NCBI GenBank assembly: GCA_016222815.1
Contig: JACRQE010000005.1
Location: 1 to 64,000 of the forward strand
Direction: 5' to 3'
Length of the DNA stretch: 64,000 nucleotides
Source: Candidatus Uhrbacteria bacterium
Lineage (GTDB): Bacteria > Patescibacteriota > Patescibacteriia > 2-12-FULL-60-25
A model generated the notes under the pieces. The model was not told the origin of the DNA. It was given only the letters and a program-made list of their open reading frames with translations, and ran no database searches. Numbering within the stretch: position 1 is the first letter of the stretch; the number at the start of each line of letters is the position of its first letter. Shown here piece by piece: positions 7,446 through 16,297 of this stretch. Position numbers and translations under genes: made by a program.

Positions 7446-9872
7446 ATGGAGGAACATTGCGCCAATTTTTGGCTAAAGTCAGCCAAAATTGCACAAAAGA
7501 ATCAACGACACCTAGGGGTCCGCAGCCGGATTGGAGGTTGGCATAGGCTGGCGGCATATTTGGTGTCATTTTTCATAATCGTCACCTCTGCCCCGATCCA
7601 AGTCCAGGCCGCGACGTATACGGCGACCACTTCGGATATCAAAGTCACGGTGGCGGCTGGGGAAGCTAAGCAGATCACATTGAATTTCAAGAATACGGGC
7701 ACAGGCGCTTGGACCGCAGGCAAGGATAAGACGGCGTTATATCTGTACGGCAACTCATCGATTTTCGGACATCCGACCTGGTTAAGGGATGATGAACCGG
7801 CGTTGATAAGCCAGAGCACGGTCAAGCCGGGCCAAAGTACGGCAGCAACTTTTTGGGTGCGAGCCCCGAATATTCCCGGAGTCTATAAGGAACGCTTCCT
7901 CCTGTCTTACGGCGTGAATGCCTGGATTAAAGGTTCGGTGGCCAACGTGGAGATCACGGTCACCGGAAAATCAACGGCTGCTCAAGTAACGGCGCCGACT
8001 GTTGCAACGACACCGGTGGTTACGCAGAATACGATGTCCAGCGATCCGAGCGGATGGCAAGCGGAATTGGTGGATCGTGGCGGCATCGAGTGGCAGTTAG
8101 GTCCGGAAGACCACACAATTGTCACCCTTACCTTCAAGAATACGGGAGCAAAGACGTGGTTGAATTCGGGAAAGAATTATCTGTCTTTATATACCGGAAA
8201 GACGGAGCGCAAGAGTTCGTTCAAGGATTTTTCATGGAAAAGCGACATCCAAAGTGTGGTGATGAAAGAGGCGGAAGTGAAGCCGGGGCAGATCGGACAT
8301 TTTGTCCTTGAGCTGCGTGCACCGGCGGCACCTGGCGACTACCAAGAGTCGTTCCAGTTGGCGGCTGAAGACGCATCGTGGATACCGGGCGGTACGGTCA
8401 CTTTGCCGATACATGTTTCGATGACTAGGGATTATATCGCCAAAGGCATCCCGAGCGGTGGCGATTTGGCTACCGTCCAACCTTCGCAACAAGGGAATTA
8501 CCGCGGTCTGCTGCTCTTGAGTTCTACCAAAGATGTCACCTTGCTAGGTAATGGACGCATTTCACTGACGTACGGATTCAAAAATACGGGGACCGCGACC
8601 TGGAACAACTTGTCGCTTAAACTAGCGACCGTGAGCCAGATAGCGACGACCAATGTAGCCAGCAAATACCTGACCGTACGCGACGAATCGTGGTATTCAG
8701 GAAACGAGCCGGTGCGCGCGCAGAACATCACGGCGCCGGGTCAGATAGGTTTCGTAGGTTTTACGCTGAAAGCGCCGCCGAAGAAAGGGAAATATACGGC
8801 TAAATTCAGTTTGTACGTGGACAACCAACCGGTTTCGGATGCGTTGATCGAAATACCGATTACAGTCACGGCGGACGGATATATAGAGCCAGAGCCGGCG
8901 CCAACGCCGACGCAGACCACGAATACGCCGACGACGAACAATAATTCATATCCGACACCGCTGGTCGTGCCTTTGGGTGGAGATGTTTCGGCGTTGCCGA
9001 ATGAACCCATCATTCGCGTCGGTTTGTTCAAGACTACGGATGACCAGATGGTCGTGCGGGCGGTTTCGGGAGGATTCAACTTGACGCAGAACGGAGCGAC
9101 CGTATGTTCATTCAGCTTTGGCGACAGCGTTGCGGTAAATTACGACAGGGTCAACCGGGTATACAAAGCCGCGGGTCCTGGATGCAATGTGCAGTCGACA
9201 TCGCTGTATGTGGCTGTGGCTCCAGATAACCTGTCGCCGCTCGAGATGACGGATTTTTATCGCCCTGTATCTTGGTTGCCTGGTGCTAACGACAATAAAT
9301 TTCGCGGCAAGTTGGAGCTTCGCTATACTCCAGCCACGGATGCGGTGTGGGTGATCAACGAACTGCCGATCGAGTGGTATCTCAAGGGCATGGCTGAGAC
9401 TTCGAACTCCAGCCCGCAAGAATACCAGCGTGCGCTCATGACGGCTGCCCGGACCTATGCCATGTATCATGTGCAACGCGGCACCAAACATGCGAACGAA
9501 AATTATATCGTGGACGCCACCTACGACCAGGTGTACCGTGGCTATGGTGCCGAAATCCGAGATGCTAACGTAGTCACGGCCATCGATGCGACGCGCGGGC
9601 AGATCGTGACTTACCAAGAAAAACTGGCCATCACGCCTTATTATTCGCGGTCAGACGGTCGGACGCGTTCGTGGACCGAAGTCTGGGGCGGTGGACCTTA
9701 CCCGTGGTTAGTGGGAGTGCCGGTCCCGTGGGATCAGGGAAAGACTTTGTGGGGACACGGAGTGGGCATGTCGGCGACAGGCGCGTTGGGCATGGCGGCT
9801 GACGGTTGGAATTATGAACGGATGCTGAAACACTTCTATACCGGAATCGAGTTGAGGCAGATATATAAGTAA
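7446..9872 (+). CDS. Secreted Ig-like repeat protein with C-terminal SpoIID/LytB domain
   Basis: 808 aa. A membrane or signal segment lies at about residues 35-57 (ending QVQAA). Then come three related Ig-like modules, each with a FKNTGTGAW-type motif and a KPGQ/APGQ turn (LNFKNTGTGAW, LTFKNTGAKTW, YGFKNTGTATW), recalling the NBR1-type Ig domain. A Pro/Thr/Asn linker (about 475-500) leads to a SpoIID-like domain: NELPIEWYLKGMAE, ALMTAARTYAMYH, and WGHGVGMSATGALGMA. SpoIID proteins are lytic transglycosylases or amidase enhancers acting on peptidoglycan. The ATG at 7446 follows AGAGGG; a TTG at 7407 is less likely because it falls within the dyad. Confidence 0.85.
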   Translation: MEEHCANFWLKSAKIAQKNQRHLGVRSRIGGWHRLAAYLVSFFIIVTSAPIQVQAATYTATTSDIKVTVAAGEAKQITLNFKNTGTGAWTAGKDKTALYLYGNSSIFGHPTWLRDDEPALISQSTVKPGQSTAATFWVRAPNIPGVYKERFLLSYGVNAWIKGSVANVEITVTGKSTAAQVTAPTVATTPVVTQNTMSSDPSGWQAELVDRGGIEWQLGPEDHTIVTLTFKNTGAKTWLNSGKNYLSLYTGKTERKSSFKDFSWKSDIQSVVMKEAEVKPGQIGHFVLELRAPAAPGDYQESFQLAAEDASWIPGGTVTLPIHVSMTRDYIAKGIPSGGDLATVQPSQQGNYRGLLLLSSTKDVTLLGNGRISLTYGFKNTGTATWNNLSLKLATVSQIATTNVASKYLTVRDESWYSGNEPVRAQNITAPGQIGFVGFTLKAPPKKGKYTAKFSLYVDNQPVSDALIEIPITVTADGYIEPEPAPTPTQTTNTPTTNNNSYPTPLVVPLGGDVSALPNEPIIRVGLFKTTDDQMVVRAVSGGFNLTQNGATVCSFSFGDSVAVNYDRVNRVYKAAGPGCNVQSTSLYVAVAPDNLSPLEMTDFYRPVSWLPGANDNKFRGKLELRYTPATDAVWVINELPIEWYLKGMAETSNSSPQEYQRALMTAARTYAMYHVQRGTKHANENYIVDATYDQVYRGYGAEIRDANVVTAIDATRGQIVTYQEKLAITPYYSRSDGRTRSWTEVWGGGPYPWLVGVPVPWDQGKTLWGHGVGMSATGALGMAADGWNYERMLKHFYTGIELRQIYK

Positions 9873-9926
9873 CCAGGAAAGATGAATCTAAAATAATTGA
9901 CCAACTAATTAACAATAACGGTTTCT

Positions 9927-10328
9927 ATGCCAAAACAAGAGAGGATCATGAAAGATACGATGGGGAATGTGGTTCGTGTCAACACCCCGGAAGCCCAGGC
10001 TTCGTTCAAGCGTAAAGGCGAGAGAAAGAAGGCGGAGCAGCAGCGGATGCAGGCCGAATGGGAAACGCCGCGGGCCAGCGAAAGCCGGACTGAAGACGAG
10101 AACCTAAGTCCAGAGCAGAAGAGATTGAAGGAAATTGCCCGGGAAAGGGAAGTCTTGAACAAAAAACTGAAGAATCCGAAGATGCATGCGGCTATCGTGG
10201 ACATGGGGGATCAAGAGGCGGTCGCGAAGCAGGTCCAAGCATACACAAAGGGGCTCATTGACCAATTGAAGTATTTGGATCACGAAGAGGTCAAGTTGAG
10301 GGAGAGGATGGAACAAGCGGGAAGTTAG
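9927..10328 (+). CDS. Hypothetical charged coiled-coil protein, 133 aa
   Basis: Not recognised. It is highly charged, begins MPKQERIMKDTMGN, and has two helical stretches (about residues 60-85, rich in RLKEIAREREVLNKKLK, and 100-130, DQLKYLDHEEVKLRERM) that look like an antiparallel coiled coil. There is no signal or membrane segment, so it is probably cytoplasmic. It follows the Ig/SpoIID gene by 54 bp in the same direction and ends at a strong terminator. Confidence 0.65.
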   Translation: MPKQERIMKDTMGNVVRVNTPEAQASFKRKGERKKAEQQRMQAEWETPRASESRTEDENLSPEQKRLKEIAREREVLNKKLKNPKMHAAIVDMGDQEAVAKQVQAYTKGLIDQLKYLDHEEVKLRERMEQAGS

Positions 10329-10359
10329 GGAGGATAAAACCAGTCCAAATGGAATGATG

Positions 10360-10384
10360 AACCCCGCGGTATGAACGCGGGGTT
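10360..10384. terminator. Terminator between convergent genes
   Basis: A 9-bp stem AACCCCGCG / CGCGGGGTT with a 7-nt loop lies between the rightward coiled-coil gene and the leftward kinase-fold gene. Confidence 0.75.
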
Positions 10385-10388
10385 TGTG

Positions 10389-11411
10389 TTAGGCGAGTTC
10401 GAGCGCCAGCTGGTCGAAGAGTTCCTGGTGGAGTTTGAGCAGCGGGTCGAACAGGATTTTGGTCTGGAATCTGGACGAATCACCGGCACCCAGGTCGGCT
10501 AAGATGGCGCCGAGCGTCCTTTCGAGCATGACGAAATCGAAGCGGCGGTCGAAGTCCGGGTCGGCCTGGACCACGGGCATGGCCTTGTAAGCCGTACGCC
10601 AAAGTCCGATTTCGTCCAAGACGTCGCCGTAGCCGATCAGGCCGGGGTGTTGGTGCAGGTTGCAGGCCCAGATGTTGAAGGCCAAGTCGTGCCACGGCAG
10701 GCGCCAACCCCAGAACAGGTTCGACATCAGGATGCAGCCGCCGTTCGGCGTTTTCAGGATGTCGTTGGCAGTCAAATGGCCGTGGCAGAACACGAGTTTC
10801 TCATTACCCAGATGCTGGTTGGCCAAGTCCGTGAAAAGATCGCAGCGCGCGGCATAGTCGGTCTCGGCTAGGCGGCCCTTGTGTTCGCAGATGCGCCGCC
10901 AGTTGGCGACGCGCGCCAGGGTGAAGTCCAGGGCTCTCACCTCGGGAGCGGGGATCCAGGGTTCGCGGACGCTGTTGGTCCGATATTCCTGGAAGAAGCG
11001 GCAGAAATCTCCGATTTGTTCGAGGCTGGCCGTGGGCATCTCGAAAATCGGAACCGCGTCCACGTACTCGCTCAACATGTAGCCGTAGCCTCGGGCATCA
11101 TCCCAGGGCTGATGGGTGAAGACCTCGGGGACGCGGACAAGCATGCTGCGGTTCTGCGCGGTGAAGCCCTGCAGGATGGCAGCCTCTTCGGTTTCGAGTT
11201 TGAGGCCCTGGAGTTTCAGCGTCGCGGTTTTCCCTTGCCACTGACCGCGGTGGATGACGCTGCCGACTTTCTCGCGGTCATAAATGTAGCCGCGGAATAT
11301 TTCGCAGTCTGACACGAATCCGGTTTCAAGGCAGACGGCCTCGAGGATTTCGGGAATGCGGTCCGCGAAGACGTGATTTTCGAAGTATTTGCCGGTGATG
11401 TTGTTGGACAT
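10389..11411 (-). CDS. Aminoglycoside-phosphotransferase-fold protein with degenerate catalytic motifs
   Basis: 340 aa. The start at 11411 is fixed by GGAG 6 nt upstream; a longer in-frame ATG exists at 11444. The overall pattern is that of APH/choline-kinase-like enzymes: an ATP-lobe Lys in KTATLKLQG, then a Brenner-like stretch FCHGHLTANDILK and LPWHDLAF. In active members the loop reads HGDLHxxN and is followed by a metal-binding Asp (xDWE). Here the catalytic Asp is His, the Asn is Asp, and the metal Asp is replaced (LMSNLFWG). It is therefore probably a pseudokinase or has a changed mechanism. The ends of the protein look intact, so it is not a decaying pseudogene. Confidence 0.65.
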   Translation of the reverse strand: MSNNITGKYFENHVFADRIPEILEAVCLETGFVSDCEIFRGYIYDREKVGSVIHRGQWQGKTATLKLQGLKLETEEAAILQGFTAQNRSMLVRVPEVFTHQPWDDARGYGYMLSEYVDAVPIFEMPTASLEQIGDFCRFFQEYRTNSVREPWIPAPEVRALDFTLARVANWRRICEHKGRLAETDYAARCDLFTDLANQHLGNEKLVFCHGHLTANDILKTPNGGCILMSNLFWGWRLPWHDLAFNIWACNLHQHPGLIGYGDVLDEIGLWRTAYKAMPVVQADPDFDRRFDFVMLERTLGAILADLGAGDSSRFQTKILFDPLLKLHQELFDQLALELA

Positions 11412-11468
11412 GATGTTCTCCAAGGTGCGCGGAAATTGAAACACGATTCAGGAAGCCGGTCAACCATA

Positions 11469-11489
11469 AAGCCGGCTGGCGGCCGGCTT
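11469..11489 (-). terminator. Hairpin after the PH-domain gene
   Basis: AAGCCGGC / GCCGGCTT, 8 bp with a 5-nt loop; on the minus strand TTTAT follows. A modest terminator for the PH-domain protein gene. Confidence 0.5.
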
Positions 11490-11501
11490 GTCGGGTGAAG
11501 T

Positions 11502-12116
11502 TCAGACGTCCAATTTGCGTGCCAATTTTTCTTTTTCTGCTTCGTCCGGATTGGGCATGCCGAAATCCTCGACGGCTTCCTCCAGATGTTCCTTGCGGTC
11601 AGCCTCGGAGAGCTCAAGGATGAGCTTGGCTACATGGTTGGGATGCGGAATCTCTTCGAAATGGAAGCGTTCGATTTCACCGGCGGTCTGGATGTAGACG
11701 TTACCGTAATCCAGGATGGTGTGGAGCATGCCCTTGACCTCGGCCGTGACGTCCTGGGTGCGGTAGAGACGGAGTTCGGAGACCGTGCGGCTGAAGAGCC
11801 CGCGCTGGTCGATATCCAGGATGCGGCGCTCGGTCAGGATGAAGACATCGAGCCAGTATTCGACGAACATCTGGAAGGCGAACAGGATGCCGAACAGAAA
11901 GAAGGCGGTGCCGCCCAGGACGAAGAGCGTGAAGTAACCGGGTTCATCTAGAAAACCGGGACGGAATATCTGGGTCAGGAAATAGGCGGCCGGCGGGATG
12001 AAAAAGACGAAAACCGTAATCAGGATGAGCGGCAGTAGGGTGATGGGGTGGCGCCGGAAATACAGGACCTTCTGTTCCTTGAGGTCAGAACCGGGCAGGT
12101 GGTGGAGGTCGAGCAT
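11502..12116 (-). CDS. Membrane protein with bacterial PH domain (YdbS/YdbT-like)
   Basis: 204 aa. Two close TM helices (about residues 25-50 and 65-90) are followed by a bPH2-type domain: VFILTERRILDIDQRGLFSR, then LYRTQDVTAEVKG and LDYGNVYIQTAGE, the classic strand order of this family. The C-terminus is a charged helix (about 165-204). The biochemical role of these proteins is largely unknown; they are usually envelope-associated. It is preceded by a small two-TM protein gene (2-bp gap), and the two likely form one unit. Confidence 0.85.
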   Translation of the reverse strand: MLDLHHLPGSDLKEQKVLYFRRHPITLLPLILITVFVFFIPPAAYFLTQIFRPGFLDEPGYFTLFVLGGTAFFLFGILFAFQMFVEYWLDVFILTERRILDIDQRGLFSRTVSELRLYRTQDVTAEVKGMLHTILDYGNVYIQTAGEIERFHFEEIPHPNHVAKLILELSEADRKEHLEEAVEDFGMPNPDEAEKEKLARKLDV

Positions 12117-12118
12117 AT

Positions 12119-12382
12119 TCAGAGCGCTGTCGGGTTAAAGATGGGTGAAGACACCAGGCCGCCGAAGATGTCGGCCGATTGGTTCCAGTCGACGCCGGTG
12201 AAATAGAAAGCGCTGCCCAGGACTACGGCCACGGACACGGCCAGGAAGATGAAGGTCGTGGCATAGGTGCCGAGTCCGGCCAGGCCAAAGCGCAGCATCT
12301 GCATCATGGTCAGGAGCGACATGACGGCGAAGATGCCCAAAAATACTACCCAGGCCAGCAGGAAATAGATGAGGGGAATCAT
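12119..12382 (-). CDS. Small membrane protein, two to three TM helices
   Basis: 87 aa, mostly hydrophobic: about residues 3-25, 35-60 and a short amphipathic tail after GVDWNQSADIFGG. It is not recognised. It lies directly upstream of the PH-domain gene with a 2-bp gap, so the two are probably cotranscribed and may act together in the membrane. A palindromic repeat copy sits 9 bp upstream of its start. Confidence 0.6.
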   Translation of the reverse strand: MIPLIYFLLAWVVFLGIFAVMSLLTMMQMLRFGLAGLGTYATTFIFLAVSVAVVLGSAFYFTGVDWNQSADIFGGLVSSPIFNPTAL

Positions 12383-12390
12383 AAATTATT

Positions 12391-12418
12391 GTAGGGGCGA
12401 GGCATGCCTCGCCCGTAC
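12391..12418. repeat. Short palindromic repeat, copy 1
   Basis: GTAGGGGCGA, then GGCATGCC, then TCGCCCGTAC: one mismatch from a perfect 28-bp palindrome. Related copies are at 35803, 41348 and 60707. This copy is intergenic, between the small membrane protein gene and ruvB. Confidence 0.85.
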
Positions 12419-12426
12419 GGAACACA

Positions 12427-13458
12427 TTATACCGAAAGAGGGGGTTGGTTGTCGCGCTTGGGGATCTCAAAGCCTAAATGCCGATAGGCTTGGTCCGTGG
12501 CCAGGCGGCCGCGAGGGGTGCGGTTGAGGAAGCCTTCCTGCAGCAAAAACGGTTCGATTACATCTTCGAGGGTCGCGACTTCTTCGTTTAATGCCGCGGC
12601 CAAAGTGTTTAAGCCGATGGGGCCGCCGTTGAATTTCTCTATCAGATAGCGCAAGACTCGGCGGTCGGTCTCGTCCAGGCCGCGCGGATCTATCTCCAAG
12701 GCTTGGAGCGCTAAATTGACAGTGGGTTCATCCAGGACACCTGTGCCTTTGACCTGGGCGTAGTCGCGGACGCGCTTGAGCAGACGATTGGCGATGCGCG
12801 GCGTGCGGCGGGCGCGACTGGCGATAAGGCGGGCCGGACTATCTTCAATAGGCACTTCGAGAAGGCTTGCGGTGCGGCGTACGATAGCGGACATTTCGTC
12901 GTGGCCGTAGAAATCCAGATGGAAAACAGAACCGAAACGGTCGCGCAGAGGGCCGGAGATGAGGCTGATGCGCGTAGTGGCGCCGATGAGGGTGAAACGC
13001 TTGAGATCCAGACGGAGCGTGCGCGCGGTCGGGCCTTTGCCGATAACGATATCAAGGGCGTAATCCTCCATAGCCGGGTAGAGGACCTCCTCGATATTGC
13101 GGTTCATGCGGTGGATTTCGTCGATGAATAAGATGTCTCCTTCCTCTAGATTTGTCAGGATGGCGGCCAGGTCGCCGACGCGTTCCAAAGCCGGACCGCT
13201 CGTGATTTTGATATGAGCTTCCATCTCATTTGCGATGACGTGCGCCAAGGTCGTCTTGCCCAGGCCCGGCGGGCCGTAGAGCATGACGTGTTCGCAAGGT
13301 TCGCCGCGTTGTTTGGCGGCTCGGAGGAAGATGTCCAGGTTCTCTTTGATTTTTGGCTGGCCAATGAACTCACCCAGGGTTTTTGGCCGTAAAGACACGT
13401 CAAAACCGGTTTCGGCCGCCTGGACCTCGGGGGTGATGATGCGTTCTTCCTCTTCCAT
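12427..13458 (-). CDS. ruvB: RuvB Holliday-junction branch-migration helicase
   Basis: 343 aa, full length. RuvB is the hexameric AAA+ motor that drives branch migration with RuvA. Walker A is GPPGLGKTT (62-70), Walker B is FIDEIH (about 111-116), sensor 1 is GATTR, and the GPLRDRFG arginine-finger region follows; the C-terminal winged helix ends [20 protein letters not shown], as expected. ruvA and ruvC are not adjacent. Neither the promoter nor a GTTC-N7-GTTC operator is evident upstream. Confidence 0.98.
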   Translation of the reverse strand: MEEEERIITPEVQAAETGFDVSLRPKTLGEFIGQPKIKENLDIFLRAAKQRGEPCEHVMLYGPPGLGKTTLAHVIANEMEAHIKITSGPALERVGDLAAILTNLEEGDILFIDEIHRMNRNIEEVLYPAMEDYALDIVIGKGPTARTLRLDLKRFTLIGATTRISLISGPLRDRFGSVFHLDFYGHDEMSAIVRRTASLLEVPIEDSPARLIASRARRTPRIANRLLKRVRDYAQVKGTGVLDEPTVNLALQALEIDPRGLDETDRRVLRYLIEKFNGGPIGLNTLAAALNEEVATLEDVIEPFLLQEGFLNRTPRGRLATDQAYRHLGFEIPKRDNQPPLSV

Positions 13459-13517
13459 ATTGCCTAGAGCTTAAAGGTTGGGGCGGAAAATGGCCAGTTC
13501 GGGAAACGAATAAAGTA

Positions 13518-13543
13518 AGACCGCCCGGGGAGATGGGCGGTCT
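13518..13543. terminator. Terminator hairpin
   Basis: A perfect 9-bp stem AGACCGCCC / GGGCGGTCT with an 8-nt loop lies between ruvB and the 118-aa gene; it ends the leftward unit 14661-13554. Confidence 0.75.
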
Positions 13544-13553
13544 GGGAATCTGT

Positions 13554-13910
13554 TCAATGAGGATGGAGCGAGGTCAGCAGATCGTAGATCTTCTGCTTCT
13601 CTTCGGCGGTCATGGGGCGGGGTTTGGCGTCGGGCGCATCTTTCACCTGGCCGCTGAGGCCGTAGTCGGATTCAGAAGCCAAGCAGATGGCCGCGTCATA
13701 CATGGTGTGCCAGCGGCTTTTCCCGTCAAACCGCATCTCGTAAAGGAGAAAAGCGGCTTTTTCGGCAGGAACCGGCGTGACCACTTCCGCGACAGCGACT
13801 TGCGGTTCGACACTGGCTGCTTCCACGGTTTGTGATGGAAGCGGATTCGGCGGTTTGACTTCGCCCTTGAGATATTTGGCGCGCAGCTTCTTGGGAAGGG
13901 GTTTGTTCAT
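13554..13910 (-). CDS. Hypothetical protein, 118 aa
   Basis: Not recognised. A basic N-terminus (MNKPLPKKLRAKYLKG) and a Pro/Val/Ala-rich linker lead to a compact domain, about residues 50-118, with AAFLLYEMRFDGKSRWHTMYDAAICLA and a C-terminal helix EEKQKIYDLLTSL. It follows the TIM-barrel gene by 4 bp and shares its terminator, so the two form an operon. Confidence 0.55.
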   Translation of the reverse strand: MNKPLPKKLRAKYLKGEVKPPNPLPSQTVEAASVEPQVAVAEVVTPVPAEKAAFLLYEMRFDGKSRWHTMYDAAICLASESDYGLSGQVKDAPDAKPRPMTAEEKQKIYDLLTSLHPH

Positions 13911-13914
13911 TTTC

Positions 13915-14661
13915 TCAACCTTGACGGAAGAGCTCGAATGCCGCGGAGACGTATTCGCAGGCTTGTTTGAGGTCCAGATTGTCGTCCGCCGGGTTACGCA
14001 AGCGGCCCTCGGCGTCGATGCTCAAGTCTGGGATGAGCCTAACAAGCGGCTCGACCAGGTTGAGCGTCTTGGCGGACAGGCCGCCGGCAACACCCAAGCC
14101 GATCTTCGGGTGACGTTCGCGGACTGCCAGCAGAAGTTCGCTGGCCTGTACCGGGTCGAAGGCGAAACCTTTGCCGGCGCTCGGATCGATGAGGATGTCG
14201 GTGATGAGGCCGTCGTAGGAATACATCTCCAAGGCAAGGGCCGCTGGAGCGTACCCAACCAGTTCAAGGGCGGGTCGTCCGACTTGGAGTACCCGACGGA
14301 GGCCAGGGAGAAGCGATTTGGCAAGTATCGCTGGTTTGGGCCAGCACAGATTGAGCTGGTAGCCGTCGTGAGGTTGGCAGACATGACGTTCCAGATTTTC
14401 CAGTTGTTCGTCCAACGTCGAGATGTCGTCAGTGGCGTAGTGGACGAGATTGACGACGCGAGGGTCGTTGACGAAGATGCTTCCGATGTTCTGCATTGTT
14501 GGATAGCGGCTAGGGTACTTGTTGCCCAAACCGCGGATCGTTTTCCAGCTGGCCAGCACGCCGACCATGAGTTGGTGCGAAGCATCGTGGGGTATGACGT
14601 CGAGGACCGCGCGGACTTCGGCTTGCGTCATGAAACCGGTTATTCCGATGTAAGGAGCCAT
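13915..14661 (-). CDS. TIM-barrel protein, phosphoribosylanthranilate-isomerase-like
   Basis: 248 aa with a good GGGAGG Shine-Dalgarno. The alternation of strands and helices and the C-terminal motif VAGGLSAKTLNLVEPL, followed by LSIDAEGRLRN, resemble the phosphate-binding half of PRAI/TrpF-like barrels (GGL...S-x-D pattern). ILIDPSAGKGFAF matches the strand before the catalytic Asp in that fold. No trp genes are nearby and it pairs with a protein of unknown function, so a role in tryptophan synthesis is not supported. I call the fold with moderate confidence and leave the substrate open. Confidence 0.55.
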   Translation of the reverse strand: MAPYIGITGFMTQAEVRAVLDVIPHDASHQLMVGVLASWKTIRGLGNKYPSRYPTMQNIGSIFVNDPRVVNLVHYATDDISTLDEQLENLERHVCQPHDGYQLNLCWPKPAILAKSLLPGLRRVLQVGRPALELVGYAPAALALEMYSYDGLITDILIDPSAGKGFAFDPVQASELLLAVRERHPKIGLGVAGGLSAKTLNLVEPLVRLIPDLSIDAEGRLRNPADDNLDLKQACEYVSAAFELFRQG

Positions 14662-14742
14662 TGTTTCCTCCCTGGGTTACGTCAGCTGTTGAGGATGCAT
14701 AAAATTAGCCTAAAAAAGGCCGAGTGTCAATATTAGGAGGAC

Positions 14743-15996
14743 TTAGAGCACGAACAGAAGGACTACGGCGGTGGTTGTGGCGAAAAGCGTCGCGAGACCG
14801 AAGATGTTTGAGAGCTTGCCGTTCTTCCATTTGCCCATGATTTTTTTGTTGTTGGCCACGAGCAGGATGATGAAAACAAGTGGGGGAGTGATGATGCCGT
14901 TCAGGACAGCGGTCCAATACAAAGCTTTGATGGGGTTGATGCCGACGAAGTTAATGAGCAAGCCGACCAGGGTAGCGATGGTGATGGCACCGTAAAAACC
15001 GTGGGCTTGTTTGAGCTTCTTAAAGAGTCCGCCTTTCCAGCCTAATGCTTCAGATAGGGCGTACGAAGCGGATGCGGAAAGCACGGGGATGGCGAGCAGA
15101 CCGGTGCCGATGATGCCGAGGGCGAAGAGATAAGCTGCGAAGCGGCCGGCAAGAGGCTCGAGGGCTTGTGCGGCTTGGGCAGTCGTTTGTATGTCGTGGA
15201 AACCGTGGCGGAAGAAGGCGCCGGCGGCAGTGACGATGATCGAAAAAGTGATGAGTTGGGAAAAGGTCATGCCGATATATGTGTCCATGCGCATATTCTT
15301 AATTTCTTCCGGAGCGGCACCGCGGCGTTTTTGGATGGTGGTGCGGCCTTGGGAAATTTCTTCTTCGATCTCTTCGTCGGCTTGCCAGATGAAGAGATAG
15401 GGCGAGATGGTGGTGCCGAGCAAAGCGACGATGCCGGTCACGAAGGGTTTATCGAAGCTGAAAGTCGGGATTACGGCATGGCGGAAAACGTCGAACCAGT
15501 CTGTGGTGACTATCAAAGCCGTGGCCAGATAGCTGAAGAGGCTGAAAGCGAACCATTTGAGGATGTTGGCGTAGGTTTTGTAGGTTATGAAAATCTCTAA
15601 GCCCAAGATGAGGATGGTGAAGACGATGAGCAGGATGGGAAAGGGGATGCTCGGCATGAGTAAACGCGTAGCATCGGCCATAGCTCCAAGGTCCGCGCCG
15701 ATATTGACCGTGTTGGCCATGAAGACCAGCGCCACCACGAGCCAAACCACATATTTCCCGTAATGGTGGCGTAAGACCGACACCAATCCTTGGCCCGAGA
15801 CCATGCCGATGCGGCCGACCATCTCCTGGATGGCAATCATGAGCGGCAGATTCAGGAAAGTCGTCCAAAGTTGGCCGAAACCGAATTGGGCGCCGACTTG
15901 GGTGTAGGTCGCTATACCCGATGGATCATCATCCGAAGAACCTGTTATGAATCCAGGTCCTAGTCTGTCGAGGAATTTGTCGAGAAGTGAGCGCAT
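14743..15996 (-). CDS. Nramp-family divalent metal transporter, divergent
   Basis: 417 aa, about 11 TM helices. TM1 carries SSDDDPSGIATYTQVGAQFG, the Nramp TM1 motif in a variant form (canonical Asp-Pro-Gly-Asn), and TM6 reads TTISPYLF where classical Mn/Fe carriers have an Ala-x-x-Met-Pro-His. The missing TM6 Met suggests different metal selectivity; Mg or a broad-specificity branch is possible but inferred only. An acidic loop (ADEEIEEEISQG) follows TM6. It is monocistronic and divergent from the small gene at 16059. Confidence 0.85.
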   Translation of the reverse strand: MRSLLDKFLDRLGPGFITGSSDDDPSGIATYTQVGAQFGFGQLWTTFLNLPLMIAIQEMVGRIGMVSGQGLVSVLRHHYGKYVVWLVVALVFMANTVNIGADLGAMADATRLLMPSIPFPILLIVFTILILGLEIFITYKTYANILKWFAFSLFSYLATALIVTTDWFDVFRHAVIPTFSFDKPFVTGIVALLGTTISPYLFIWQADEEIEEEISQGRTTIQKRRGAAPEEIKNMRMDTYIGMTFSQLITFSIIVTAAGAFFRHGFHDIQTTAQAAQALEPLAGRFAAYLFALGIIGTGLLAIPVLSASASYALSEALGWKGGLFKKLKQAHGFYGAITIATLVGLLINFVGINPIKALYWTAVLNGIITPPLVFIILLVANNKKIMGKWKNGKLSNIFGLATLFATTTAVVLLFVL

Positions 15997-16058
15997 AGCG
16001 CATAGTTTACCACGCGCTTTGTTTTTTTTCGGATTTTGGGTTAGGCTGTACGCGCGAT

Positions 16059-16271
16059 ATGCAACCCAACCTACAAATCAGGAAAATCGCCGCTGTCCAC
16101 CAGACGCACAGGCAGTCGACGCTGCAAGCGATTTCGGATAAGGCGCATTCCATAGATTCGCGCATCGAATTCTTGAACGTCCAGGGCGAGAAAGCGCGGA
16201 AACTTTTAGATGAAGTGCCGGAGGATTCAAAATCGAGGTTGGATTGGATCAATCGCCAACTAAACGGATAA
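16059..16271 (+). CDS. Hypothetical helical protein, 70 aa
   Basis: Not recognised. Short, charged and predicted helical (ISDKAHSIDSRIEFLNVQGEKARKLLDEV). It is followed by another short coiled-coil gene 26 bp downstream, so the two probably form a unit that ends at the tRNA-Leu promoter. There is no clear Shine-Dalgarno, so confidence is limited. Confidence 0.45.
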   Translation: MQPNLQIRKIAAVHQTHRQSTLQAISDKAHSIDSRIEFLNVQGEKARKLLDEVPEDSKSRLDWINRQLNG

Positions 16272-16297
16272 CCAAAACAAATATGGGGGAAATGAAA

